Position numbers and translations under genes: made by a program. From contig CM054141.1 in the NCBI GenBank assembly GCA_028751875.1, forward strand, positions 69,723,926 through 69,787,925: a DNA stretch of 64,000 nucleotides, given 5' to 3'. Under the pieces are notes generated by a model. The model saw nothing but the letters and a program-made list of their open reading frames with translations. It searched no databases and was not told the DNA's origin. This stretch comes from Rapana venosa. Its lineage: Eukaryota > Mollusca > Gastropoda > Neogastropoda > Muricidae. Positions 47,159-57,672 of the stretch are shown here, piece by piece (within the stretch, counting starts at the first letter, position 1; each line of letters begins with the position of its first letter).

Positions 47159-48394
47159 GTGGGTTGGACAGACGTGGGCTTATATTGTTGAGGGTAGTGG
47201 AGTAAGGCTTCGGACAGATGTAGTTAGCACAGCTGTCAGTTTCCTCCACTTCCCATTGCTCTCAGCTGCTATCCCTTCCATCCCATCCCAGCCCAGTTGG
47301 TGCTAATTATAGCAGGAACTGACCACTCTTGGACTAGGTAAAAGGAAGAGGGGCACTAAATTTAGCACACTTGACTGAGTGATATTGAAAACTTGTGCTG
47401 TGTTAGGGGCATGCCTCCGGAGAACGTCCAACTGACGGACACTCTGAACCGCGGGGCTGAAGAGTGAGGCTTTGGCAGAAGCTGAGGCCTAGGAGCTGCG
47501 GCCAGGGAAGGTGTGGAGACCACTGAATTTTGAAGTCGGCAGTCTCTGTGGGCAGCTGGGCAGCTGGGGAACATTTCACCGACAGCGCCCATCCTCACCA
47601 GATCAGGATCTGTGGGCATTCCCTGAAGGGCTGCTGAGTTCTGGCGTTAAAACAAACCACAGCCAAGGAATCCACAGCCGAAATCAGGACCAGGCAATGT
47701 CTGGCTGTCTCCTATTAAAAAGAATCTCCCTACTCCCTAAAAATAAAAGCTCCAAAACAGGAGGAAGAGAAAAAACAGGAACTATTTTTTTTTAAATGCG
47801 GGAATTGGAAAAAAAATTTACTGCCATAGTAAAAAAGCAAATACCCCCCTAGTTAACACCCCTACCCCCAGCCCCCAAAGAAGAACTCGCGGAACAAAAG
47901 GGGTGGTGTAAAAGACATGATCCACGATCTGCGTGAACATGAAGCAGACTTTTAAAGTAGGAATATTACTATATAAAATAAATGAGATAGTACCCGATTT
48001 TTATAGAAAGGTATAGTTACCTAAAAGAAAGCTGCTGGTGCTGTTTCAGTTGTGGTATGTTTGTCTTCTGATTCTTCTTTTATGCAAGAGAAATGCATTG
48101 GTCATAAAAGCCTGTGCTGGTCCTTAGGCGGCTGGCTGTAGTGCAAAAGTCACACAGACAGTTACACTTTGTGCATGTCTGCCAGTAGCCTTTTCTGTAT
48201 TTTTTTTAAAGCTTAAAGCATATGAAGATGGACCTAGGCGGAGTGGAAAGTTATATCGTATTGCAGACTGTACTGTGACATAACAAAAATGCGCAAAGAT
48301 TTACGGATGAACCTTTGCCCTGCAAGCTAGCAGCTTCTTTCAACAGTATAAGAGATGGGCGCTATGTTACTTTAATCAGTGAGAATATTTGTAA

Positions 48395-48395
<1 letters not shown>
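47159..48395. other. No gene recognised
   Basis: A comparatively complex stretch (especially 47160-47700) not repeated elsewhere in the window. No protein motif recognised, and the short open frames lack splice support. If a host exon is hidden to the right of the lipocalin, this is among the likelier places. Confidence 0.4.

Positions 48396-48455
<60 letters not shown>
48396..48455. repeat. (GT)n microsatellite
   Basis: About 29 GT units. Confidence 0.97.
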
Positions 48456-48457
<2 letters not shown>

Positions 48458-48893
48458 CGTGGTGGTAGTGCCATCCGAATTCGCAGGAAAGAATTATAGT
48501 TTAGGGAAATAAGTATTTTTAGGACGGGGTAGAAGCAATATTCAGATTGGTGGGAAAGAAAATCAGTGAGGGGGCTGGTTGATAAGGTTTTTCCCCTCAC
48601 ATTGTTTATTTCAAACTAAGTCTTTATCTTTTATATCAAAGCAACTTGGTACAAATCGGCGTAGTTCCTAAATTACTTTTTATTAAAATCTAAGCAACCT
48701 CTTCAGAATTACCGCAGTCCCAAAGTTACTTTTTTTTTTAAAACAAAGAACCTTTATCAACACGGTCGTAGTCTAAAAATAAAAACCTCTTTTCTGATTG
48801 GAGTAGTGAAACTTTGTTCGGAAAAAAGTGGAATCGAAGAAAAAACCTTTAGTGTCGGTAGGACTGGTCACTCGTTACTGACCTTAAGCTACA
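48456..48893. other. No gene recognised
   Basis: AT-rich. Loosely repeated phrases of the type 'agttactttttatt' and 'aagttactttttttt' suggest an old tandem duplication. Confidence 0.45.
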
Positions 48894-49062
48894 TACCTTT
48901 GTGTCTTCCTGTTTTGTATCCACATGTATAAAAACGTACAGACAAATAACTGACAAAACCCCCTTTTTCCCAGCTACTAATCATAACTCTTAACTCCAAC
49001 ACTAACCTTTTTCCTAACCCTAACCCCACATGTGGACACAAGGGCAGATGGACACCAGGGTA
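48894..49062. mobile_element. Candidate ~165-bp MITE with ~30-bp inverted ends
   Basis: The left end TACCTTTGTGTC...TATCCACATGT pairs with the inverted right end TACCCTGGTGTCC...GTGTCCACATGT. TA dinucleotides at both borders fit Tc1/mariner-type MITEs. The interior holds 'cctaaccctaacccc', a telomere-like motif of only two units. Confidence 0.55.
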
Positions 49063-49189
49063 CAGAGCTGACAAACGTCTTTTTCGGTGTTAAGAGGAGA
49101 GGAGGGTTGGAGATGAATTTGAGGGGCAGAACACTTGTTCTAGTCCGTGCAAAATGGGGGTAGGGATGGCTAGAAGTGTCTTTTTCATC

Positions 49190-49512
49190 GTCGAATCCAC
49201 GCACAGACAGCAACTTTTGCTGTCTTTCATTTGACCAAAATTGCGTTGCGCTGCCGTCAAGCGCCTGACAAGTCAGACCCAGCGCATCCGACATGGGCGT
49301 GGGGGAGAAGTGTTCTTTTTAAGCCTTCCTGGTAAAAGGCAGGAGAAAGGAAAGCTCGGAAAATAGACGAGAAGGTGACATGAAGAACAGAAACAAGATA
49401 GAAAGAAAAGAGAGAGATAGGAAAGAGGGGTGTCTTGCACATATTTTCCAGAAGTTGTTGATGCTATTTAACCTGACAGGCCCCAGGCATCCCCACAGGA
49501 AAGGGAGAAGTG
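49190..49512 (+). repeat. Repeat C, copy 4, nearly complete
   Basis: 'gcacagacagcaacttttgc', 'gccgtcaagcgcctgacaag', 'tcagacccagcgcatccgac', 'ttcctggtaaaaggcaggag', 'cctgacaggccccaggcatc'. Confidence 0.88.
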
Positions 49513-50185
49513 TGTAAATGCATGAACAGGGATGGGGTATGAAGCAAACTTATTTTTCTAGGAAAATGGGATAACCGGGGGGAGGGGGGGGGGGCGTGCT
49601 TGTGAAAGGGGTGTTAAACAAGAGAGAGAGGATGAATGATGGTAGAGACAAGAGGAATGGGGAGAAGTAAAGCAAGCTTGTGCGTCGTGTTTGTTCATAA
49701 CAGGGTAGGAGGCGGGAGGTGGTGTTTAAAAGGGGGAAGAGTGGCGGGGGTGTGGGGAGAGATTGTATTTTCAAGAAAGGAGTATTAAAAGAGAGGGGGT
49801 AGAAAGCCTCTTCAGGATGTGGAAAGATGGGTGACAGTGTGTATGTGTGCATACGTGCGTGCGTGCGTGTGTGTGTGTGTGCGTGCGCGCGCGCGCGTGC
49901 GTGCACGCGCACTTGCATGAGTGTGAATGCTCTGAGAGAATTTCTGCCATGGTTTAATAAGTGCAAGGATGCACCACAGGTAGTCTATAATAAACGATGT
50001 AAAGCCAGCACAGTAGTTGCCTAGTTAGGTATACTATTGATTTTTTGTCATTCAAAAAGTGAGCGACAGTAACTTCTGCTGTAAAACCACACCAGATGGT
50101 GTAGACTAGGTGTAGAAAAGTAAGTTTAGTTCCCATCTACTGCCACACAGTATTTGACAGGATTTATGCCCCATACTACACATTC
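49513..50185. other. G-rich tract and GC/GT patch, no gene
   Basis: G-rich at 49575-49595, G/A-rich to 49830 and GTGC/GCGC alternation at 49855-49912. No protein recognised. Confidence 0.5.
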
Positions 50186-50326
50186 GTCTTCTTCTTCGTC
50201 ATGGAACGCTCAGACAGCAACTGTTATCTATCATTTGAGCGACAATGAGTTGCACTGCCGATAAGCGACAGACGAGCCAGGCCCAGCGCCCCTCGTTATC
50301 TTTGAAGTCTTTCTGAAAAAAGGCAG

Positions 50327-50357
<31 letters not shown>

Positions 50358-50560
50358 GGAACTTATATAGTGCTATATCTTCCATGGACCAAGAAGGCAG
50401 AAAACAGACAATACGGAGGTGATAGGGAATAAATGAACAAAGCAGATACAAAGACAGGGATAGGATAGAGGGAATTCCTAGCACAGAATTCTTCAGAAGG
50501 TGGGAATGCTATTCATACTGACAGACCCCTGCCATCCTGGTGGTGTAATATACACATTGT
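50186..50560 (+). repeat. Repeat C, copy 5, carrying an inserted L2 tail
   Basis: 'catggaacgctcagacagca', 'cgagccaggcccagcgcc' and 'tctttctgaaaaaaggcag' precede the insertion at 50327-50385. The sequence continues with 'ggaccaagaaggcagaaaac' and 'catactgacagacccctgcc'. Confidence 0.88.
50327..50385 (-). mobile_element. ~59-bp L2-like LINE tail
   Basis: (AAT)n, then 'aaatggaacttatatagtgc' and 'tatatcttcca', is the inverted last 55-60 bp of the L2-like LINE. It lies in a position uninterrupted in the other repeat C copies. Confidence 0.85.
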
Positions 50561-50689
50561 GTATGTACCGGTCACAAGTATTTCTCCCCAGTCTCATCGC
50601 TGTCCCTCGAATCACCTTTTTCTGTGAAAGTCTGTCTACCCGCGTGTTCAGTGCCGTGTCAGAACAGGAGAAGTTAACAGTTCAGACAG

Positions 50690-50950
50690 CATTGACACCT
50701 CCAATCTGTAATGTGCTTGAGTGAGGGATTCCCCAGAACAGCAATGACACCTCCACTGTAATGTGCTTGAGTGAGGGCTTCCACAGAACAGCAATGACAC
50801 CTCCACTCTGTAATATGCTTGAGTGAGGGCTTCCACAGAACAGCAATGACACCTCCACTCTGTAATATACTTGAGTGAGGGATTCCACAGAACACCAATG
50901 ACACCTCCACTTTTTAATATGCTTGAGTGAGGGCTTCCACAAGCTTCTGA
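50690..50950. repeat. 52-bp tandem repeat, five copies, then 23-bp repeats nearby
   Basis: The unit contains 'gacacctccactctgtaata', 'tgcttgagtgagggcttcc' and 'acagaacagcaat', with a few substitutions. A separate 23-bp repeat ('tctgtctgatacaggtatta') has three copies at 51091-51150. The 78-112 codon minus frames over the array are repeat products. Confidence 0.93.
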
Positions 50951-51259
50951 TACAGACATGATGGCAGCCATAAAACCTGAAAGCACCTCTTCTTAAATTA
51001 GTTCCGACATAGGATGACCGGCAATTTTGATTATTGGTGACCTAGGTCTACAGCATTGTAGCACCTGGCGTAAGTCGGCAGACCTCTTCCTCTGTCTGAT
51101 ACAGGTATTACTCTGTCTGCTACAGGTATTACTCTGTCTGATACAGGCTTGTTAGGACTGGTGCTGCTAGGTGCTTTGGTGCATGAGCAAATAAAAGCCT
51201 CAAGTCTTCTTCTCTCGTTTGCCTTTTACACCGTCATGTGTCTTTGGGGAAAATAATGG

Positions 51260-52085
51260 CATGTCCTTTCCAGATGCTCTCATGGACCATACAGTTTGGT
51301 TTGCAGGGTTATCTCAGTCAGCCACACATTTTCTCTCAGGTCACTGAATAGCGTGCACCTCTGAGGGATGTGCTCGCCGATCTGGTTTTCTTTACCACAG
51401 GCACATAGGGAAGAAGGAGTAAGTTTCAGCTTTGTGGACATAATATAGTGAGCTAGCCTTTTGTGCCCAGTGCGGATCGTGACTTGTTCTCTTTTGAGAT
51501 GGTGGTAGTCATCCTTCTTCTCTATTCTGGGTCGGGCCATTGACTTGATGATTGTATTTTTCGTAGAAAGTGAGGCTACTTTTGCACTGTTCTTTCCGTT
51601 CTCCCTGTTTTGCAAGTTCATCAGCCTGTTCGTTGCCAGGTATGCCACAACAGGCAGGGATCCATGCAGCTTTATATGTTTGTTTTGTGTAAGGAGCTGT
51701 TGTTCCCTTTGGAGTTCTATTTCTTTGACTGCGGACAGGGCTTGTAGGACTGACAGGGCATCAGTGAAGAAAACCACCACTTGCTGGCATTCCTCTGTGG
51801 AGTGTCTGACCATGGTGGCAGCTTGTTTCAGGGCTTGGGTTTCTGCAGTGTAGTTGGTGCAGTGTGTCCCTGGTGGGATGTTGGCTGTTTCTACTTCTCC
51901 AGATGAGCACTTGATCAGCACTCCTGCTCCTCCATTGGTGACAGCATCTGTAGCTGATCCGTCTGGGCAGACATCCACGCTTGTCCCGGATAATAGTCCT
52001 GTACCATGGTCAGGGTGGGTTCCTTCTTACTGGGGTCACTCTGAGTTCCTTTCAGAGCCGCATACTGAACAGTGGTGTGGATCTC
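51260..52085 (-). pseudogene. Non-LTR retrotransposon RNase H domain and C terminus (Jockey/R1-like)
   Basis: Minus strand: D-G-S-A-T-D-A (catalytic Asp, near 51965), N-Y-T-A-E-T-Q-A (Glu), F-F-T-D-A-L-S (Asp near 51765). In a shifted frame near 51665-51600 comes W-I-P-A-C-C-G-I-P-G-N-E-Q-A-D, where the usual His of the H-C-G-I-P-G-N-E box is Cys. Then R-T-G-H-K-R-L and a C-A-C-G...H...C knuckle. RT is absent; frameshifts at both ends of the RNase H core show it is inactive. Confidence 0.85.
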
Positions 52086-52094
52086 GGACTCCCT

Positions 52095-52550
52095 GTGCAG
52101 AAATATAAGTGCAGAAGATGGAAAAAAACCAGTCGTATGAAATAACGCGTCAAAAAGCGAAGAAGAATAAGGGGGAAATGAAAGAAACAGAAAAAAGGAA
52201 ATTTTAAGAAATTGCTACGGAAACAGAAAAACGGGGGCAGACAAAGCAGAAGAGCAAGGACAAGACAGAATGTCTTAGAAATGCAGAAAACCAACAGAAG
52301 AAAATTAATGGAAGTATAAAATCCTTAGAAAACTAAGAAGAAGCAAAACATTTCGAAACAGCTAGAGAAACAAGAGAAAAGCTAAGCAAAGAAAACAGCA
52401 GCGGAAAAAAGACTTTAAAAAACAAAAGAAGAAGTAGGGAGGGAAGAAGAGCCAGAAAAACAGAAGCAAAATCAAAAGAAATGGTATAAGCAAAAAAACA
52501 GAAGTGGAAGAAAAAAAAGCATAAACAAAATCTGCGATAACCAAAATAAG
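52095..52550 (+). repeat. Purine-rich degenerate array, block 2
   Basis: A/G-dominated plus strand with 'gaaacagaaaaa', 'agcagaagagcaagg' and 'aacaagagaaaagc' words, like 46194-47158 and 58980-64000. It is followed by T-rich unassigned sequence to 52990, possibly the LINE 5' UTR. Confidence 0.7.
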
Positions 52551-53081
52551 TATGAAACACGTTTTGGTACATTCTTATTGAATTTTCTTCATTTTTATGT
52601 GTTCTCTTTGATGCTATCTTATTTTTACTACGTTATTCGTTGTACCAGCCATTTTCTTCATTTTTCAACTTTGTGATTTTTGCTTTAGAGCACGAGGGAA
52701 GGACATTGCTTTCTCATTCCTGCTATCCCTGGCCGTTTCAATGTTTTTGGTTCAAATGGGCACCGTTACATAGATGGCTGTAGATTTAAGCACGTACTGT
52801 GATATGGTTGGCTGCTATTATGGGAAAGCGCTGATGCATTATTTGTGTTATCTTTTGTAGATAGATCTAATATTGTAACGTTAATTGCTTTGTCATGTCT
52901 GTATTATCCATATAACGTAATGTTGTCTGTAATTATTTATTTTATTGCTACGAGTTACTATCCAAAGTAACTAGCTAATCCTCAAGTATATATGTTTGAT
53001 AATACTTACAGCCCTAGCTGTTTTGCAAGCACTGATAAGAAGAATACAACAGAGATGCATAGAATTAATAATATGTTGCCT

Positions 53082-53117
53082 CTATTGTCTGGTGACATAG
53101 AAGCTAACCCAGGACCC
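53082..53117 (+). other. 2A-like ribosome-skipping motif in LINE ORF2
   Basis: Residues 31-42 of the frame read L-L-S-G-D-I-E-A-N-P-G-P, which satisfies the D-[VI]-E-x-N-P-G-P signature. It stands between a ~30-residue leader and the endonuclease. Similar N-terminal 2A motifs are known in some invertebrate APE-type LINEs. Confidence 0.85.
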
Positions 53118-54014
53118 AACAATCATGCTGCCAGTCTTCAAATAATACCCACTAATTCAAGAAGTACTAAAAATAAAAATGATCTGTTTGAAGCTGAATA
53201 CAAATCTGTTGACATAATTACCGTATCCGAGACATGGTCATCTGAATCAGATTACAACAGCTCAATATTGTTACCTGACTTTAGTCCCAATGATCCGCAG
53301 GGCGGAGTTGCTATTGATGTAAAGCGTTACCTAGTCTGCAAGCCACGAGCTGACCTCCACACAGACGGCCTAGAAGCTGTGTGGGCGGAGACTTAACTGG
53401 ACCAAACAAGTTTACTAGTTGCCTCATTTTATCGACCACCAAACTCACGTGTGGAAGACTGGCACCTGATAGAAGAAAGTATTCGTAAAGTTAACAATAC
53501 CTCTGTGAAGTTTTTGATTCTTGGAGACCTAAACACCGATTTCTTAGATAAGCCATCTGATCATTTTGTTCAAATAATGAAACGTTTCAAGTTGAACCAA
53601 TTAATCAACGAGCCAACAGGAATTACTGACTTAACCATTACTCGAAGTCCTGACATTGTACAATCGACTTATGTTCTAGCACCTATTCTTAGTGACCACA
53701 GTGTTCCATGCACCATAGCCAAAAACACAATACTCAACAAGCAGACATTTAAACGAACAATATTTGATTATAACAAATTAAACTCCGAGAAATTTTGCAA
53801 CCTACTAGGGCAAATTGACTGAGATCAAATAGTTAAACATGATTGACTGATGAAAGTGCAGAACAATTTTCTGAAACTCTGCTTGAGTGTGCCAAACTGT
53901 GTATGCCAACAAAAACTATTACTGTGCGTCCAAGTGATGTACCCTGGCTGACTGAGGAAATAAGATGTTTAATAGATGAACGTAGAAAAATTCATAAAAT
54001 AGCAAAGCAAACTG

Positions 54015-54372
54015 ATAGGGGGACAGGATAGCCTAGTGGTTAGAACACTGCACTCGCAATCTGACGACCCGGGTTCGATTCCCGTTCAAGGGAGATATTC
54101 TCCCCTGGAGTTAACATCAGTGCTGACTCCACTCTCCCCAAAAAGTCCTTCGAATGAGACTATAAACCGAGGTCCCGTGTGCAAACGCACGCAGAACATC
54201 TTGCGCACGCGTTAAATCCTGTTCCGCTTTTCGTAAGAGTACGCCATTGTGTGCCGGTGGGAACAGATGACAGAATTTACAAAATCGCATGCACACGGGG
54301 ACTGGATATAAAAAACACATAAGTGTTTATTTCATTATCCTTGATATAACAGAATTAAATTAAATTTTTAAA
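54015..54372 (+). mobile_element. SINE-A, complete reference copy
   Basis: tRNA-like head: A box 'gatagcctagtggttag' (54028-54044) and B box 'gggttcgattcc' (54070-54081). The body has 'ggagttaacatcagtgctga', 'acgcagaacatcttgcgcac', 'gtgtgccggtgggaacagat' and 'gcatgcacacggggactgga'. The tail is 'cattatccttgatataacag' and A/T. The head is not a functional tRNA because the acceptor-stem partner is missing. It interrupts the LINE ORF between I-H-K-I-A-K and S-E-D-W-T-R-Y. A clear target duplication was not found. Confidence 0.9.
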
Positions 54373-54816
54373 AAACAGTTCTGAAGACTGGACTCGTTAT
54401 AGACAATCCCGAAACTACGTTAACGTCTAAACTAAAGGAAAGAAAAGTAGAATACTTTACTGAACTGGAAACTAAGATATCAAATCCATCAAAGATTGGA
54501 GATAGGGATTGGTGGAATTTAGTTGAGTTGCTCTTTAGAAAGAAAGGAATTGACTCAAATGAAGCCCCACCTATTCTGCATGATGGCATTGTGTATCATA
54601 CAAACAAAGATTAGGCTAATGCATTTGAGAATTTCTTTATTGCTCAATCAACTTTAGAAAATGAGGGTGGTGAATTAACGTATGTTCCATTTCTTGATGT
54701 TAAATTAAAAGAAATGGTTTTGACAAATACTGATGTTAAGAATATAATTACTAATTTTAACAAACGTAAAACAGTAGGGCCTGATCTAATTCACAATAAA
54801 CTCCTCATTGCTGCTC

Positions 54817-55325
54817 TGCCAGTTATCTATCTATCTATCTGTCCCGTAGTCTGACGACCGTGGGGGCACCCTCAAAGACTCGACAATCAGCTCCCTCCAT
54901 TCCTCTCTCTGTTCTGCCTTTCTCAGGGTTCTGTTGAGTTCTAGGCCTGTCCATTCGCTGATGTTATCCTCCCAGCTCTTCCTTGGTCTGCCTCTTCTTC
55001 TTCCTCCTTGGACAGTGCCTTGTAAAATTGTCTTTGCAAGTCCTTTGGATCTTGTGACATGCCCATACCATTTAAGTTTACGCTTTTTCACGATCGTTAG
55101 AAGGTTCTCATAGGGTCCAATGGTTTGCTGGATTCTGTTATGCACGCTTTCGTTGCTTATGTGGTGTTTGTAGGAGATGCCAAGGAGTCTCCGAAAGCAT
55201 CTCATCTCCACCGCCTGTACTCTTCTCTCCAAATCTGCAGTCAGGGTCCATGATTCACAGGCATACAGAAATATGGATATGACAAGGGAGCGCATTAGTC
55301 TGATCTTGGAGATAAGTGCCAGTTA
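54817..55325 (-). mobile_element. 5'-truncated LINE (RT C terminus) with 9-bp target duplication
   Basis: The insert 54826-55316 is flanked by 'tgccagtta' on both sides (54817-54825, 55317-55325). The minus frame (154 codons) reads L-Y-A-C-E-S-W-T-L-T, R-R-V-Q-A-V-E-M-R-C-F-R-R-L-L, K-W-Y-G-H-V-T-R, G-R-R-R-G-R-P-R-K-S-W, D-N-I-S-E-W. This is the C-terminal region common to many invertebrate LINE endonuclease/RT proteins. Its sense-strand 3' end is 'gactacgggacagatagata' with a GATA tail. It is inside the larger LINE. Confidence 0.93.
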
Positions 55326-57052
55326 CACTGGATCTATTAACCACTCTTTTCAATAGAAGCTTGAGAGAACCTAACTTTCCTCAAGTATGGAAAACCGCTC
55401 ATGTTTCTCCTATACACAAAAATCTTCTAAAGACATCTGCAATAATTACCGTCCAATCTCTCTTCTCAGTTGTGTAGGTAAAGCCCTTGAAAGGTGTATT
55501 CACAATCATGTTCACCATTTTCTAGCTACCAATCAAATCACTTCATCGCAGTCTGGATTCACTCCTGGAGATTCCACTATAAATCAGTTGCTATGCATTT
55601 ATAATGACCTGTGTCTTTCATTTGATCATAAAATTACAATCAGTATTCTTTGACATATCTAAAGCCTTCAACCGTGTTTGGCACAGGGGACTAATTCACA
55701 AGATGGAAGCGTGTGGCATACGAGGCCGACTGCTAGACTGGTTTATGGATTATCTTTCTAATCGCACCCAGTCTGTGGTTATCAATAATGAAAAATCTGA
55801 TTATCATCAGACTCCGGCAGGTATTCCACAGGGCTCAGTATTGGGTCCACCACTGTTCCTTATTTATATAAACGATATTGCTGTGGGTATTGAGTCAAAA
55901 ATCACTCTTTGCAGACGATACCAGTATGTACCTAGCACTGAATAATACAGATCTTCGAGAAAAATGATTAATTCATACTTGAATAAAATACGTATATGGG
56001 AAAACAAGCGGAAGGTTAAATTCAATGAAGAAAAAAACAAATTATTTAATACGAGACAATAATCCAGTCTTACCCTTAACATTTAGTAACACACCTTTAC
56101 AGAGCAGTGACCAACACAAACACTAAGAACTTGTACTTTAGGATAACTGCAAACGGCATGAACATGTAATGAGCATAATTAATACTGTGACAATGATGCT
56201 TGCCTGTCTGAAAAGCTACAAGTTTAAATTCAACAGAAGAACCCTTGAAACTATGTGCAAATCATTTATATTACCTCACTTTCACTGTGCTGATATTGTT
56301 TGGGATAACTGCACTGAAAGTCCAGCAAATTAGAAAAACTACACCAGGAAGCATTAAGAACTATTGTTGGAACTGTCAGTGGGACCAGCCATGAAAAATT
56401 GTATGAAGAGACAGGTTTCTGCACTCTTAAGGAAAGAAGGATGAGACACAAAATTGTTTATTATTATGAAATGATTATTAAAATGTGTCCAGCTTATGTG
56501 TCTAATCTTGTAAAGGACCTTGTTTCAGAAAGTAACCCATACCATAGACGTAGACCATTGGAGAGAAAGACAGTCAGATGTCACAGTGAAATATATCGAC
56601 AATCTTTTCTCCCTTCTACCACTGTCCTCTGGAACTCTCTGCCAGATACTGTTAAAACTAGCAACTCCCTGAGTGCTCTCCAACATGACCTGTCTGCTGA
56701 TGACGCTGCTGTACCTCCTTATTATTATTATTATTACCTTGGGGACAGACATGAACAGATCATCCATTGTCGCCCGCGCCTTGGAATGAGTGATCTGAAT
56801 TATGATATGTGTAACAGAAAGTTAAATGAAGATCCCCACTGTGCATGTGGTAATGGAAACGAAACAGCAGAACATTATCTGTTACTCTGTCCCCGTTATG
56901 ACACAGTACGTGAAAATGCTATTTTTGAGCTTCCTAGAATTTACATTAAAGTTGATTTTCTCTTAAAGGGGAGTTGTGATTTTTCAATAGATATAAACGT
57001 ATTGATATATCAGTCTGTTCACAAATTCATTTCAAGATCACATCGCTTCTAA

Positions 57053-57466
57053 AGTAACTATCCAACTGTATAAGCTATCGCAATTTACTTGACTAATAGA
57101 CATGACATATCGGATTGGACAGAAGTCATGAAGATTGTATATTATACATTACAGTTAGTTGTGCAATGTCCTAAATAGTGAAAGAGCAATAGAATCTTTA
57201 TGGAACTGTTCAATCGGTTCTTCCCAAGTGTCTTTGTTTTTCTCCCCTCACAAATGCTTAGATTTTTTGTTCTTGATGTTTTGTTAGTGTTGGTGTTGTA
57301 GGTGGGTTTTGGTTTTATTTTCTTTGTCGTCTTTCTGTATGAGCATGGTTGCAGCTTGGGGTAAGCGTTGTTCTCAAATGTCTGATCTAAAATGGCGTTT
57401 GGAAAACACCACCTTGATGCTACGTTGATTTATTAATGCTCATTAGCTGCCGAATTAAATTAGTCA
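57053..57466 (+). other. Probable 3' UTR of the 53-57 kb LINE; nothing else seen
   Basis: Follows the LINE stop directly. No recognised motif before the L2-like tail begins. Confidence 0.5.
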
Positions 57467-57498
<32 letters not shown>

Positions 57499-57627
57499 TG
57501 ATGATGATGATGATAAATGGAATTTATATAGAGCTATATCTTGCAAATACAAATCATAGCGCTTGCGTTTAACCTGCTCCTACACATGCAGCCAACAATG
57601 ATTAACAATATTTTAACAAATGCAAAT

Positions 57628-57672
<45 letters not shown>

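Larger units (their letters stand above)
52992..57052 (+). pseudogene. CR1/L2-superclade LINE ORF2, near full length, broken by stops and two insertions
   Basis: Domains in order: N-terminal leader with a 2A-like motif (53082-53117); AP endonuclease with S-E-T-W (53230), L-G-D-L-N-T-D (53519) and S-D-H-S-V (53690); linker to 54810; RT with F-F-D-I-S-K-A-F-N-R-V-W (55640), G-I-P-Q-G-S-V-L-G-P (55823) and F-A-D-D-T (55908). A C-terminal region ends in a C-A-C-G...H...C knuckle (near 56845) and stop 57052. Breaks: TAA at 53394, TGA at 53820 followed by a frameshift, and frameshifts near 55630 and 55900. A SINE-A (54015) and another LINE (54826) are inserted. It cannot be autonomous. Clade is judged from RT motifs by eye. 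Confidence 0.88.

Noticed and set aside
49005..49030. Interstitial telomere array
   Set aside because: Only two CCTAAC-type units, inside a probable MITE.
54015..54095. tRNA gene (A and B boxes present)
   Set aside because: No closing acceptor stem or T-stem partner, and the same head occurs on many SINE-A copies. It is a SINE promoter.
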